64,000 nt of DNA from Pseudomonas serbica. Lineage in GTDB: Bacteria > Pseudomonadota > Gammaproteobacteria > Pseudomonadales > Pseudomonadaceae. The stretch lies in contig NZ_JAQIYM010000090.1 of the NCBI RefSeq assembly GCF_028823535.1, positions 434,001 to 498,000 on the forward strand, in the 5' to 3' direction. The translations under genes and the position numbers were made by a program. Below the pieces are notes generated by a model. The model saw nothing but the letters and a program-made list of their open reading frames with translations. It searched no databases and had not been told where the DNA came from. The stretch's first letter is position 1. Each line of letters begins with the position of its first letter. This document shows positions 24,506-33,733 of this stretch, in pieces.

Positions 24506-25555
24506 CTAAGCGACCGGTTGCTTTTTGCTACCCGTCATCCAATCATTCATCAGGGAGTAAGCGACCGCCAGCAGCGTTGGGCCTAGGAAGATTCCCATAA
24601 AGCCGAAGGCGAGTAGCCCACCGAACAACCCGATCAGCAACACCACCAACGGCAGCGTGCTGCCACGACTGATCAGCAACGGCTTCAGGACATTGTCCAC
24701 CCCGCTGACAATGACCACACCCCAGATTGCGAGGAAGATCGCCATGCCATACTCACCCTGATAAGCCAACCAGCCTACGGCAGGTAGCCAGACAATGGGT
24801 GGGCCCATTGGGATCAAACTGAGGAAGAAGGTAGCAAAGCCCAGCAGGATGGCACCGGGGACGCCGGCAATCATGAAACCTATCATCGCCAAAATGGCTT
24901 GAGCAGCGGCGGTACCAATCACCCCATTGACCACGCACTGGATACTGCCACCGACCAGGTTAAGATAATACTCGGCTCGGGTACCGATTAGCCGCTCAAG
25001 CAAGCTTTTCGCGAAAGCTGCGATTTGCTCCCCGCTTCGATAAAAAAAGAACACAAAGACCAGACTCAACGACAACTCAAGTAAACCGCCCCCGATTTGT
25101 GCGGTGCGGGCCAGCAACCAGTTACCTACCTGAGTCAGATATGGTCGCATCGTGGAAAAGAAAGCCACCCCTTCGTGATCTACCCGTGTCCATAGATCCA
25201 GGGCCTTATCGCCGATCAACGGCAAACCCTTCAACCATAGAGGTGCAGGCGGTAAACCCTCAATCCACAGATTTTTTATCAACCCCGATAGATTGTGAAG
25301 GTGCTCACCCAAATTGGAGACCAGGAACAGCACCGGAACCGCAAACAGCAGCATCCAAAAGCTAGTCAGGACAGTGGCCGCCAACGTTGCTCGCCCCTTC
25401 AACAGCACCGTAAGTCGACTCATGACGGGCCAGGTTGCAAAGGCAAGGACGCTTGCCCAAAAGAGTGCGGGTAAGAAAGGTACCAAGATCCAGAGGCTGG
25501 CACACAGCAGCGCCAGCACGATGATCGAGGACAGAAGCCTGTCGGTCGAAGTCAT
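24506..25555 (-). CDS. AI-2E family transporter
   Basis: The 349-aa membrane protein has about eight hydrophobic segments. The family's conserved C-terminal block (SGVDNVLKPLLISRGS followed by PLVVLLIGLFGGLLAFG) lies at about residues 284-320. The family includes YdiK and TqsA; members export autoinducer-2 or other small solutes, or act as Na+/H+ antiporters. The start at 25555 has a GGAA box. The gene stands alone between two terminators, so its cargo cannot be inferred from context. Confidence 0.9.
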   Translation of the reverse strand: MTSTDRLLSSIIVLALLCASLWILVPFLPALFWASVLAFATWPVMSRLTVLLKGRATLAATVLTSFWMLLFAVPVLFLVSNLGEHLHNLSGLIKNLWIEGLPPAPLWLKGLPLIGDKALDLWTRVDHEGVAFFSTMRPYLTQVGNWLLARTAQIGGGLLELSLSLVFVFFFYRSGEQIAAFAKSLLERLIGTRAEYYLNLVGGSIQCVVNGVIGTAAAQAILAMIGFMIAGVPGAILLGFATFFLSLIPMGPPIVWLPAVGWLAYQGEYGMAIFLAIWGVVIVSGVDNVLKPLLISRGSTLPLVVLLIGLFGGLLAFGFMGIFLGPTLLAVAYSLMNDWMTGSKKQPVA

Positions 25556-25599
25556 GCAAGAGTTCCGTCAATTGTTGTGATTTATTCAGAAGATAACGC

Positions 25600-25621
25600 A
25601 AAAGGCCCCGAAGGGCCCTTT
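25600..25621 (-). terminator. rho-independent terminator
   Basis: On the minus strand AAAGGGCCC and GGGCCTTTT arms around TTCG, directly after the RNase HI gene. Confidence 0.8.
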
Positions 25622-25624
25622 GTC

Positions 25625-26074
25625 TTAAGAAGCTTTGCCGAACTCGACAACGCCCTTGTTGGCCAGTTGATCGGCCCGTTCGTTGCCTGGATGACCCGTG
25701 TGACCACGTACCCAGACCCAATCGATATCGTGACCCGCTCTTGCAGCATCAAGTGCCTGCCACAGGTCGCCGTTTTTGACGGGTTCTTTTTTCGAGGTTC
25801 TCCAGCCGTTTTTCTTCCAGCCCGGAAGCCACTCGTTGATGCCCTTGATCACGTACTGGGAGTCCGTGGTCAGCCTGACCTTTGAAGATGCCGGCAGCAG
25901 CTTAAGAGCATTAATGGCCCCCAGCATCTCCATTCGGTTGTTGGTGGTCATGACCTCTCCACCGTAGATTTCCTGCGGCGGCATACCTGGCACTTCGATC
26001 AGGGCACCCCACCCGCCTGGGCCTGGATTGCCCTTGCAAGCGCCGTCGGTGTAAGCATTCACTGTGTTTGGCAT
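25625..26074 (-). CDS. rnhA: ribonuclease HI
   Basis: This enzyme cuts the RNA strand of RNA-DNA hybrids, for example primers and R-loops. At 149 aa it is close to the usual bacterial length (about 155). All catalytic residues are present: D10 (YTDGACKGNPG), E49 (NNRMEM), D71 (TTDSQY) and D135 (GNERAD), with H125 in GHTGHPGN. The ATG at 26074 has an AAGGG box. A plasmid copy fits the replication-related set that also includes DNA ligase and thymidylate kinase. It follows the 26083 gene by 8 bases and is probably co-transcribed with it. Confidence 0.95.
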   Translation of the reverse strand: MPNTVNAYTDGACKGNPGPGGWGALIEVPGMPPQEIYGGEVMTTNNRMEMLGAINALKLLPASSKVRLTTDSQYVIKGINEWLPGWKKNGWRTSKKEPVKNGDLWQALDAARAGHDIDWVWVRGHTGHPGNERADQLANKGVVEFGKAS

Positions 26075-26082
26075 GTTCGCCC

Positions 26083-26574
26083 TTAATGCTGGATCGACTG
26101 GAGCAGGACTTTCGCCTCTTCCAGCGAAACTTGAATTTCCGCCAATGGCGCCGTATGCAGACCGTGAAAGCAGAAGTCTTTCAGGGACAGGCCTTCAGAA
26201 CCGATATTTGCGTACCCCAGACCGTGTTTTTCACACATGTCTGTCGCGAACCCTTTTACGTCATGACTGAAATAGAGGATGAACCCCTCATTTCGATGAC
26301 GCTCTTTTCGCAGGCCTTTGCTTTCACCCAGGGCACTGGCTTCGAGAAGAATCTGATTAAGGATTTCTTCGCCGATGTAACCGTGGTCATCTGCTACCCG
26401 GTTAATGAAGAACAACGGTTGAGAATCCGTTTGCGCGGGATCTTCGTTGAAGGCCCTCAAGGCCTTCAAAAATTGAATACTCGGTGTGTTTTCACCGTTT
26501 TCATTAGGCGCTTTTAGCGCGCTTTCGGCGAATTCAACGAATTGCCGAATCACATCGACCTTTTTAACTGACAT
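26083..26574 (-). CDS. hypothetical protein, 163 aa
   Basis: The start at 26574 has a GGAGAG box and lies 22 bases from the promoter's -10 box. The protein is soluble and helical. The C-terminal part (DFCFHGLHTAPLAEIQVSLEEAKVLLQSIQH) looks compact. It is the first gene of a two-gene unit with rnhA. No family is recognised. Confidence 0.7.
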   Translation of the reverse strand: MSVKKVDVIRQFVEFAESALKAPNENGENTPSIQFLKALRAFNEDPAQTDSQPLFFINRVADDHGYIGEEILNQILLEASALGESKGLRKERHRNEGFILYFSHDVKGFATDMCEKHGLGYANIGSEGLSLKDFCFHGLHTAPLAEIQVSLEEAKVLLQSIQH

Positions 26575-26596
26575 GGCTCTCTCCATTTAATGGCAA

Positions 26597-26624
26597 AGTA
26601 TATACAAAATCCAAATCCGGTCAA
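26597..26624 (-). promoter_or_regulatory. sigma-70 type promoter of the 26083-rnhA operon
   Basis: Minus strand TTGACC (26624-26619) and TATACT (26602-26597), 16 bp apart. The -35 box is part of the GTCAATTGAC palindrome at 26620-26629. Confidence 0.75.
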
Positions 26625-26634
26625 TTGACATGGT

Positions 26635-27108
26635 TTAAGGCGCCAACGATTGGATTATTTTATATAGGATTTTGACATCTTCTTTGGCGACCCTTGGAAA
26701 CTGGGTTTCCAGTATCTCGTCGTACATGTTTTGTACGGTTTCACCGTCATACCGTTGGGCAAGGGTGAGCACTTCAAAAGTCAGTTTCACCTGCACGGCG
26801 CTGAACAAATGATGCACCCGATCCCGTTTTGAATCAGTGCTGACCAGCAAGACCTTGCCCCCGAACAGCCTGTTGAGTATCCGGCTGAGAATGTAGGGAT
26901 CTTGCCCTTCGGCAATCAATAAATCCCTGCTGAGACCATGGTCGTCCTCAGCTGCGCTGTCCCAGTGCGTCCAATCCTCGAGAGGGCAGATGTACCACGA
27001 CCACGACGTATCAGCCGGCCCAGCAATTCCTATGCTGATCGGAAAAGATCCTGCATCTTTATCTGAGCCAGAAGACTCGACATCCATGACAATGAGTTCA
27101 GCCGTCAT
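26635..27108 (-). CDS. DEDD-type 3'-5' exonuclease-like protein
   Basis: The N-terminus (LIVMDVESSGSD) has the D-x-E motif of DnaQ/RNase T-fold exonucleases, followed by a strand FPISIGIA as in Exo I. A later segment (KVLLVSTDSKRDRVHHLF) fits the motif II strand. The 157-aa length is short but complete for a minimal fold. The start at 27108 gives a family-like N-terminus; a TTG at 27141 is also possible. The gene lies between the rnhA unit and the condensin-like cluster on the same strand. Confidence 0.6.
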   Translation of the reverse strand: MTAELIVMDVESSGSDKDAGSFPISIGIAGPADTSWSWYICPLEDWTHWDSAAEDDHGLSRDLLIAEGQDPYILSRILNRLFGGKVLLVSTDSKRDRVHHLFSAVQVKLTFEVLTLAQRYDGETVQNMYDEILETQFPRVAKEDVKILYKIIQSLAP

Positions 27109-27180
27109 CCTGCAGACCAATCCTTTCCAAATATGGGACAAACGTACACCGTCACGATATACGAATCTGCAGGATAATTA

Positions 27181-28014
27181 CTAGCACAATGAAATCATTT
27201 TTTCCTGAGGCAACGCTTTTCCATGCTTGTTTATCAATTGCCAGGCATGGCGAAGCTGCTCATGCTCCAAGGTATCGAGAACCTTGACCGTATTTGAGGA
27301 ATATTGCTCAGCGAATCGCTCCCCGTTGCCACCCTCCAAGAGCAGTTCCAGTACCTCATCAGAAGGCGCTACAAACGATTCAAAACAGGGTAATCCCTGC
27401 GCAATCACAATTCCTGCGGGATCGTAGTCAACGAAGGCAGCCACAGGCTTCTGAAGTTGCTCAAGCAGAGCATGGGTAAAACCTACTTTGTACACGGTAG
27501 GATCACCACGAAACACCACCAGCGGGTTGCCAGGGATCTCGCCCAGCAACTCCACATCGTGCGCACGCTCGAAGCACTCCCAGTTCTCAATTACCAGGAC
27601 GGAATCATGCCGGATATTGGCTGCCACCCACTCAAATCCGACATCGAGGTTGGTGCCGGGCGGCAGTGTTATCGGGCCCGTCGTGAGCAGCAAAGGACGA
27701 CCAGGAAGGGATTTGATAGCAACCTTCCCCTCTCGGACGGGCCGGGAGGTATCCTTTTCATTGTTGCTGAGCCGTGAGACCTCGGCCCGACTCAATTGGT
27801 TGAAGGTGCTGATATCCGAACGCCAATCATAATTGCTGGCGAGCAGAATCCGTTTGATCTTTTCTCTGGCCGTGGCGTAGAAACGGAACGATTTACCGTC
27901 CCGATAACCAACCCCATACTCTTCGCAAAATGCCTCAAGCCCCTTGCCAGCAGGGTACTCCTCGCAGGCGTTCTGACAAATCGTCGCAAGGATTTTTGCT
28001 ACACCCTTTTCCAT
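27181..28014 (-). CDS. Toprim-domain protein of condensin-like cluster (JetD/MksG-like)
   Basis: The last gene of the cluster overlaps the kleisin gene by 16 bases. The product resembles the DUF2220 Toprim half of JetD/MksG: SVLVIENWECFERA supplies the catalytic glutamate and AAFVDYDPAGIVIA the D-x-D motif, with FRGDPTVY between them. In Wadjet and MksBEFG systems this subunit is the nuclease that cuts small circular DNA. At 277 aa it is shorter than typical JetD (about 380-400), so the N-terminal arm may be reduced. The assignment rests on motifs and gene order. Confidence 0.75.
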   Translation of the reverse strand: MEKGVAKILATICQNACEEYPAGKGLEAFCEEYGVGYRDGKSFRFYATAREKIKRILLASNYDWRSDISTFNQLSRAEVSRLSNNEKDTSRPVREGKVAIKSLPGRPLLLTTGPITLPPGTNLDVGFEWVAANIRHDSVLVIENWECFERAHDVELLGEIPGNPLVVFRGDPTVYKVGFTHALLEQLQKPVAAFVDYDPAGIVIAQGLPCFESFVAPSDEVLELLLEGGNGERFAEQYSSNTVKVLDTLEHEQLRHAWQLINKHGKALPQEKMISLC

Positions 28015-29288
28015 GCGGAAATGTCCTCCACCTGTAGGTTGCCACTGCGCGGATCATCATTCTCGAAGAGATGGCGCTCGATGGTCAGCCCGGCAATCAA
28101 CGGAGCGCCAGCATTGGTGTGGTTGTCCAGGGTGCTCATGAGGCAGAGCAAACTGATCTTCGGTTCGATGTGACTGAGCAACGGGTCATTGGCCAGGAAT
28201 TCCCGCGCCGAAATTGGTTTTTTCGACTCATTGGCAGTGCGCAGGTAGTTGATGATAGCGGCCTGGATCGGCGTGACCTGAATCTCCACCACCCTCTTCT
28301 GCTCGTCATCGAGCAGGACGCCCGCACTGCGCTGCCGACTCGGCACGGCGGTCAGTGAAGGGATCGAGCGGGCGACTTCGATCAGGTTCTCAGTGATGTC
28401 ATCGCGACCCATGTCCGGCCAAGGTGCGATGGCTATGCCACCGTGAAGGTACGCCCACTCGGGAATGTAGGGATACTCCTCCACATCACGCGGCTGGTAC
28501 CCAGGGTTTTTCTGCAGGAACAGCGCCATGGCCCTGATCCGACGCGCCTTTGGCTGGATCTCGCGAGTCTTCTCCAGGAACGCCTTCAGGACGCTGGTGA
28601 TATCCAGCAGGATGGCTCGCCATTCCGAGAGGTTGTCGACGATATGGCGGTAGTAGACCGTGTTCAGCGGCTCCAGCGTCAGCGACGATTCCAGCAAGTC
28701 CAGAAAGTCCCGGCTTTGAAGGTCGGTCAACGCCGCGTCAATTCTGTTCATCTGCGCAAGGTAGTACTCGTTCTGGCGCAGCTTCTCCGCATGAGTCTTC
28801 ACGTTCGCGAAGTTGTTGTCCGTGAGAGTGCGAACCCGCATGAGGAGGTTGCTGGCCTCCTCGGACAGCTCGAACACCGCCGCATCGAAGTCGCTCAGGT
28901 AGTTTTCCTGGTCTTCGGTGCGGCCCTCATCACGGGCGTTGCTGTACTCCTCGACCAGCTTGCTCAAGCTGGCCGATTGTTCACCGAAGTTGATCGACAC
29001 CGAGAAATTGCGGTGGCGCCGGAACACTTCATCCAGGTGCTTGCTCAGGGATGGGCCCAGGCGGAAGGTGTCCTCCCTGGAACCATCCGGGCGCATCACG
29101 CGAAATTGCTGCAACCGGCGCACCGCTTTCAGGTTGGTATCCGTCAGCGTCACCTTGCCGTCACAGTAGGCCTGGGCGATCAGGTGCCGATCTTTGTGGA
29201 GCATCTCGATAAAGTTCACGATGTCATCATGACTCTGAGACATGCCGGCGTTACGCCGGCCATCCATCATTTCCAGTACCGCACTCAT
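27999..29288 (-). CDS. kleisin-like subunit (MksF/JetA-like)
   Basis: The 429-aa soluble protein starts with an ATGA overlap with the MksE-like gene. Its position, size and largely helical make-up fit the kleisin of MukF/MksF/JetA type, which bridges the two SMC heads. Helical stretches rich in Leu and Glu lie at about residues 100-270, and the C-terminal 110 residues would form a winged-helix cap (VTPIQAAIINYLRTANESKKPISAREFLA). I cannot see a diagnostic motif, so the call relies on context. Confidence 0.7.
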   Translation of the reverse strand: MSAVLEMMDGRRNAGMSQSHDDIVNFIEMLHKDRHLIAQAYCDGKVTLTDTNLKAVRRLQQFRVMRPDGSREDTFRLGPSLSKHLDEVFRRHRNFSVSINFGEQSASLSKLVEEYSNARDEGRTEDQENYLSDFDAAVFELSEEASNLLMRVRTLTDNNFANVKTHAEKLRQNEYYLAQMNRIDAALTDLQSRDFLDLLESSLTLEPLNTVYYRHIVDNLSEWRAILLDITSVLKAFLEKTREIQPKARRIRAMALFLQKNPGYQPRDVEEYPYIPEWAYLHGGIAIAPWPDMGRDDITENLIEVARSIPSLTAVPSRQRSAGVLLDDEQKRVVEIQVTPIQAAIINYLRTANESKKPISAREFLANDPLLSHIEPKISLLCLMSTLDNHTNAGAPLIAGLTIERHLFENDDPRSGNLQVEDISAWKRV

Positions 29289-29905
29289 GCCACGACCTTA
29301 CGGGCGTCATAGGCCTCGTCTTCATGGCTGATTTGATCGTGCTGCATCAGGAAAATGATGACTTCCTGGACAAACTCGACCTTGCCGGTGAACTGGAAAA
29401 TTTCCTCCTCGCGATTCACCTCTTCCAGGTAACCATCCTTGCTGAACTTGCGCAGAATTTTCAGGAAGCGGTCACTGTCCGAGCCGTCGCTGGACACGGT
29501 CTTGGTTTGGTTAGCCACGTTGCGCAAGGCTTCAGTCAAGCTGGGGTTTTGCGCGATCAGGCTCATCAGCTTGTTCTTTTCAAGCTTCTCGCCAGGGGAA
29601 ATGGCGTTGTCGTCGCGCACCGTGCGCATGATCAGGTCAAGGAACGACACCAGCGGGCGGATGTTGTTCTTGATGTCGGTGAACAGGGCCTTCGCCGACT
29701 TCTTGCCTTCGTCATCGAGGTCAGCGTGCGTCACGAAATAGGCCATGCCAGACCCGGTTTTCGACAGGCGCAGGTCGATCTTGCGCAGGTAGTCGTCCAC
29801 CTTGCGGAAATGCTCATCATCCTGAAGGTAGGTGTAACCGTCACGACAGGTCACGCCGCAGATGAAATCACCAGCCAGCAGTTGTTTGACAAGACGATTA
29901 AACAT
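29285..29905 (-). CDS. MksE/JetB-like accessory subunit
   Basis: The start at 29905 has a CGAGG box 9 bases upstream and overlaps the end of the SMC gene by 8 bases. At 206 aa it has the size of MksE/JetB. The segment YLRKIDLRLSKTGSGMAYFV resembles the conserved winged-helix region of these tandem winged-helix proteins, and a second winged helix (RFLKILRKFSKDGYLEEVN) lies near residue 150. MksE-type subunits clamp the kleisin and bind DNA. Confidence 0.72.
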   Translation of the reverse strand: MFNRLVKQLLAGDFICGVTCRDGYTYLQDDEHFRKVDDYLRKIDLRLSKTGSGMAYFVTHADLDDEGKKSAKALFTDIKNNIRPLVSFLDLIMRTVRDDNAISPGEKLEKNKLMSLIAQNPSLTEALRNVANQTKTVSSDGSDSDRFLKILRKFSKDGYLEEVNREEEIFQFTGKVEFVQEVIIFLMQHDQISHEDEAYDARKVVA

Positions 29906-32900
29906 TGGCGGCAACCTCGTGCAGGTTCAGTTCTTTGCCGGTCACCACCGCAGTGGTCAAGCAGCGATCAGGTTCAATGGTGTACGCGTTTTTGAACAGC
30001 ATCAGCGTCTCAGCGTCGGGATCTGGGAACGCGGAGACCAGGGTGATGTTGTTCTGGGACAGCAGTTTGCACAGGCCCACGATGTTGCCCGAGTCAATGG
30101 CCTTCAGCTCGTCCAGGCTCCAGACCAGGTTGATCGGCACGTTGCGGCGAATACGGTTGAGGAACGCGATGAAGATGATCACCAGCACCAGGTAGGACAA
30201 GCCGTTGGAGGACACGTTGTCCAGGTCGGCGGAGTTCTTGAAGGAGCGCACGTTGCCGTTTTCAACAACCTCACCCCGGATCGAAACCATGTGCTTGAAA
30301 TCGGCGTTGATGCCGTTTTTAAGCTCCCAGTGCTCGAGCAATCCTTCGAGCATCTGCACGAACTCCATATCCGGCAGCGTGGTGCTGACATCCGACCATT
30401 CGCGGCGGGCATCGACCAGGCGCTTGATCGCCGGCCAGTACTTGAGCTCGTCCACGGTCGAGATGATCGACACCGTCAGGCCAGAGATGCTGTCAAAGCA
30501 GGTGCTGCTGTCCAGGTACTTTTGCAGCTCGCGGTTAAAGCTGTTGATGCGGTTGGTGAACGTGCTGAGTTTGCGGTGGAACAGCTCAATTTCCGCCGTG
30601 ATGGTGCGCACTTCGGTCATCAGGATCTGACGCATGTCCGAGTGGCGTGTTTCAAACCACTCACGGAAGACTTTCAGCCACCCCAGCGGAGTGTCGTTGT
30701 CCAGGCGCTTGCCGGCTTCCTGCATGTAATCGAACGGTGGTGTATTGACCTGCTGGGTGAAGCTCTTTTTGATCTGCTGGACATAACCGCTGATTTTTTT
30801 GATCAGGACTTTTTCGGTGTCCAGTTGCTGATTCAGCACAACGATCAAACCGTCTGTTGTCCAGGTTGGATCGAACGCCACGGTCTCTTCACTTGCAGTG
30901 ACATTGACCAGTCGCTCAATGCCCAGCGAAACATGCGCAGACTCTTTGGACAGAACGTCCACACGCAAATCGGCGGCAGCGGCGGTCGCATTCAAGGCCT
31001 CAGCCTGTGCTTTCCAAGCCTGCTCCAGTGCTTTGATCTCACCGGCGAGATCTGCCTCCTGGCGAGTCAGCTCCAACGCCTGTGCTTCTACACCCTCGCG
31101 GTGCACATACTCATTGGTCAGCCACAGCTTGTATTGCTGCACCTCTGACCAGGAGGCCCGGATCAGGTCGCGTTCTTTGGCCAGGGTGGCCAGCTGAGTT
31201 TTCAGGGCATTGATCTGCTCTACATCCGCCCCTTCCTTGCGCAGAACCTCATCGCGCTCGGCATTGCAGTCTCGAACCGCCGAATCAAACAGCATTTCGC
31301 GGTTTTTCAAACTGGTCTTGATGCGTTGAAGCCCGTTATCGCGCTCATTGATCGCCTGACTGCGCTTTTGTGCATAGGCGTTGCGGCGCAAGGCCATGGA
31401 TTCACGCTGTTTGGTCTCAAACTCAGCGAGGGTCACCTTTCTCGCCGCGAAGGCGTCTTTCGCATTTTGCAGCGCAGCATCGGCAAGGGACTGAGCGTCG
31501 TTAAAGCTCTTGCGCAGTTCAAGCTTCAAGGCAGCCAGTTCGGTCTCACTGACCTGCACGCTAGACACTGCGTCCAGACGCTCTTTACCGGCAGCCTTGT
31601 CCACCTGCTGAGCTGCTTTCAGGGCCGCAGCCGCCGTATCTCGCTCAGCCTCAGCGGTCTTGCGGCCTGTCTGCAGTGCCGTCAGGGTCGCTTGTGCAGC
31701 TTCAATCTGCGCCAGCACGACACTCTCATCGGCCTGAGGCAGTGCCTCCAGGACTTCGAGATCGAGGCACAGCCCGTACAGGTTCTCACTGCTCTCGATA
31801 ATCTGTGGCGACAGATCGGTACGGTGTAACAGGTCTTCACGAATGACCTTGGCGATATCGTGCTTCCACTCGGGATGTTCATTGCGCAATACATGCAGCA
31901 GTGAACCTTCGGCAGGAGTGTGGGAGCGACGAATGCTTTCGATCAGGATTTCCTGCTCACCAATGCGTTTGATGTGCTTGAGCACTGAAGCATCGGCAGC
32001 TTCTTCATCTTTCTTACACCGCTCGACCGCCTGGTTGGCCGTGCGGGAGGCTCGATCAGCCTCATCGCGCTTGGCTCGCAACCGTGTGACTTCTTCGTCC
32101 TTGATGCTCACGCGCTCGGCGATCTGGCGATCCGCCTGTGGGCTCTTGGCGTTTTGCTGGGCCACACCCAGGTTGATGCCGGCCTCCTGAACAGCTTCGT
32201 TGAGCGTCTTCAGCGGGGCTTCAGCATCAGCAGCCACCTCTTTTTCATGCTCGGTGAAGCGCTGTTCGGCTTTGGCGAGGAACTCTTCGCACTGCCGGCT
32301 GACCTCATCAAGCTCCTCGCGATACCGTGCACGGTCGCCCTCAAGGTCGTTGGCGAGGTTTACCTTAACCTGCTCATACTTGGCCGCGATGTTCGCAAAG
32401 GAGCCCTCCAGCGCAGCCAGACGGCTTTCCAGGCCCTGAATATCCTGAAGAACCTGATTGATCGTCTTGGACTTTTCGACCTTGTCGTCCATGCCATTGG
32501 TTTTGTACTCATCGAACTGAGCGATCAAGGCCTGAACCTTTTTGACCACCTCCGCCGCTTTCATCTCGACCTGAATGCGAGATTTTTCCAGCCCGTTAAC
32601 CTTCTCGGCCTGTTCAGAGACTCCGGCATCACGGGCAGAACGTGCGTCGAGTGCAGCCTGACGCTCCTTCGCCTCTTCGGACGTTAAATGGTCGGCCAGC
32701 AATGTCAGTTTGGTCTTCAGGCCCGACAGGGTATGGCGCACCTGGGTGTGCTCATCAGCTTCGGCCTCGGCCTGAACCATCACCGGCTGCATCAGCATTA
32801 CTGCCGAGTAAGCGCGGAAATGGCGTGGCCATTCCTCTATTTTTTTGCGGTCACTGCGAATGCTGTGAACACTTTCGGTACCGGCATCTTCGGACACGCA

Positions 32901-33629
32901 ATCGACGACCATGGCCTGCAGATCTTCGAAGTTGGTTTTGCGGGAAAACATACCCAGGACGATCTTGTCGACGTGGTTGAGTTGCGTGCCATAACGCGAA
33001 AACGCGTAATCAGCGCTCAACCGCTTCAGGTATTCCTGTTGTTTGCGATCAGCACTGGTGACCTTGCCGTACTGAATAACGCTCTTGTAGTCCGCATAGT
33101 TTTCGATCTGGTGCAGGCTGCATTCGATGCGCAGTTCGCTCAATCGGGCGCGGAAGTCCTTGTTCTTAACAAACTCATTGTTTTCAAGGACAAACAGGCG
33201 TTTTTCATAGCCGCTGCGGACAAAACGATAGAAGACTTTATCGCCCGTCGAGTTGCTGTAAGCCACCACCAGGCGCAACGAACCGTCATCACGCTGATAT
33301 TCAAAGACAATGTAACTGGTGGAATTCGGCAGGTAGTACTTGATGAACGAGTCCTTGCCAGGCGACACCAATTTGTTCGGGTTAACCCCGTAGAATAACG
33401 GCAGGAACTGCAACATCGAGGTCTTGCCCCGACCATTGCGCCCGGTAATGACCGCCCCGCCGTCCGTGACCAGTTCGGTGATCCGCCCCTTGGTGAGCGA
33501 GTCGATCAGAAATGCCCGCAGGATCTTGAATTGATGCACCGGCGCCAGAGCGCCGTCGAGGGCTGAGGCCAGGGCGGTGGGTTCAAAGGGAACTGATTGA
33601 TCTGGGGCGTCTGTTACGAGCGTGTCCAT
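29898..33629 (-). CDS. SMC-like ATPase of MksB/JetC type
   Basis: The first gene of the four-gene cluster encodes 1243 aa. The Walker A motif GRNGRGKT lies at residues 63-70. Long coiled coils run from about 290 to 1020, with a hinge-like break near 600-680. At the C-terminus, SSNGLSYLVLVIIF is the ABC signature and INLVWSLDELKAIDSGN the Walker B region. The layout is that of MukB/MksB, whose heads bind ATP and whose arms extrude DNA loops. Gene order here is SMC, MksE-like, kleisin, Toprim, unlike the usual JetA-B-C-D order. A mobile element carrying it may use it against competing small plasmids. Confidence 0.85.
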   Translation of the reverse strand: MDTLVTDAPDQSVPFEPTALASALDGALAPVHQFKILRAFLIDSLTKGRITELVTDGGAVITGRNGRGKTSMLQFLPLFYGVNPNKLVSPGKDSFIKYYLPNSTSYIVFEYQRDDGSLRLVVAYSNSTGDKVFYRFVRSGYEKRLFVLENNEFVKNKDFRARLSELRIECSLHQIENYADYKSVIQYGKVTSADRKQQEYLKRLSADYAFSRYGTQLNHVDKIVLGMFSRKTNFEDLQAMVVDCVSEDAGTESVHSIRSDRKKIEEWPRHFRAYSAVMLMQPVMVQAEAEADEHTQVRHTLSGLKTKLTLLADHLTSEEAKERQAALDARSARDAGVSEQAEKVNGLEKSRIQVEMKAAEVVKKVQALIAQFDEYKTNGMDDKVEKSKTINQVLQDIQGLESRLAALEGSFANIAAKYEQVKVNLANDLEGDRARYREELDEVSRQCEEFLAKAEQRFTEHEKEVAADAEAPLKTLNEAVQEAGINLGVAQQNAKSPQADRQIAERVSIKDEEVTRLRAKRDEADRASRTANQAVERCKKDEEAADASVLKHIKRIGEQEILIESIRRSHTPAEGSLLHVLRNEHPEWKHDIAKVIREDLLHRTDLSPQIIESSENLYGLCLDLEVLEALPQADESVVLAQIEAAQATLTALQTGRKTAEAERDTAAAALKAAQQVDKAAGKERLDAVSSVQVSETELAALKLELRKSFNDAQSLADAALQNAKDAFAARKVTLAEFETKQRESMALRRNAYAQKRSQAINERDNGLQRIKTSLKNREMLFDSAVRDCNAERDEVLRKEGADVEQINALKTQLATLAKERDLIRASWSEVQQYKLWLTNEYVHREGVEAQALELTRQEADLAGEIKALEQAWKAQAEALNATAAAADLRVDVLSKESAHVSLGIERLVNVTASEETVAFDPTWTTDGLIVVLNQQLDTEKVLIKKISGYVQQIKKSFTQQVNTPPFDYMQEAGKRLDNDTPLGWLKVFREWFETRHSDMRQILMTEVRTITAEIELFHRKLSTFTNRINSFNRELQKYLDSSTCFDSISGLTVSIISTVDELKYWPAIKRLVDARREWSDVSTTLPDMEFVQMLEGLLEHWELKNGINADFKHMVSIRGEVVENGNVRSFKNSADLDNVSSNGLSYLVLVIIFIAFLNRIRRNVPINLVWSLDELKAIDSGNIVGLCKLLSQNNITLVSAFPDPDAETLMLFKNAYTIEPDRCLTTAVVTGKELNLHEVAANV

Positions 33630-33643
33630 GGGCTACCTTGACG

Positions 33644-33668
33644 AAAAAACCCCCTTTGCAGGGGGTGG
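33644..33668 (-). terminator. rho-independent terminator
   Basis: On the minus strand ACCCCC / GGGGGT arms around TGCAAA, followed by TTTTTTC. It separates the 33734 gene from the condensin-like operon and ends only about 15 bases before that operon's first start codon. The operon promoter must therefore lie within or upstream of it. Confidence 0.8.
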
Positions 33669-33733
33669 GAATTGAGTGGTGTCAATATACCATATTTGTT
33701 TGAAAAATAAAGACGTAAACCCGCTTTTAACCG

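Noticed and set aside
29862..31148. Long plus-strand reading frame of 428 codons
   Set aside because: It is opposite the SMC coiled-coil region, whose codon composition leaves the complementary frame open.
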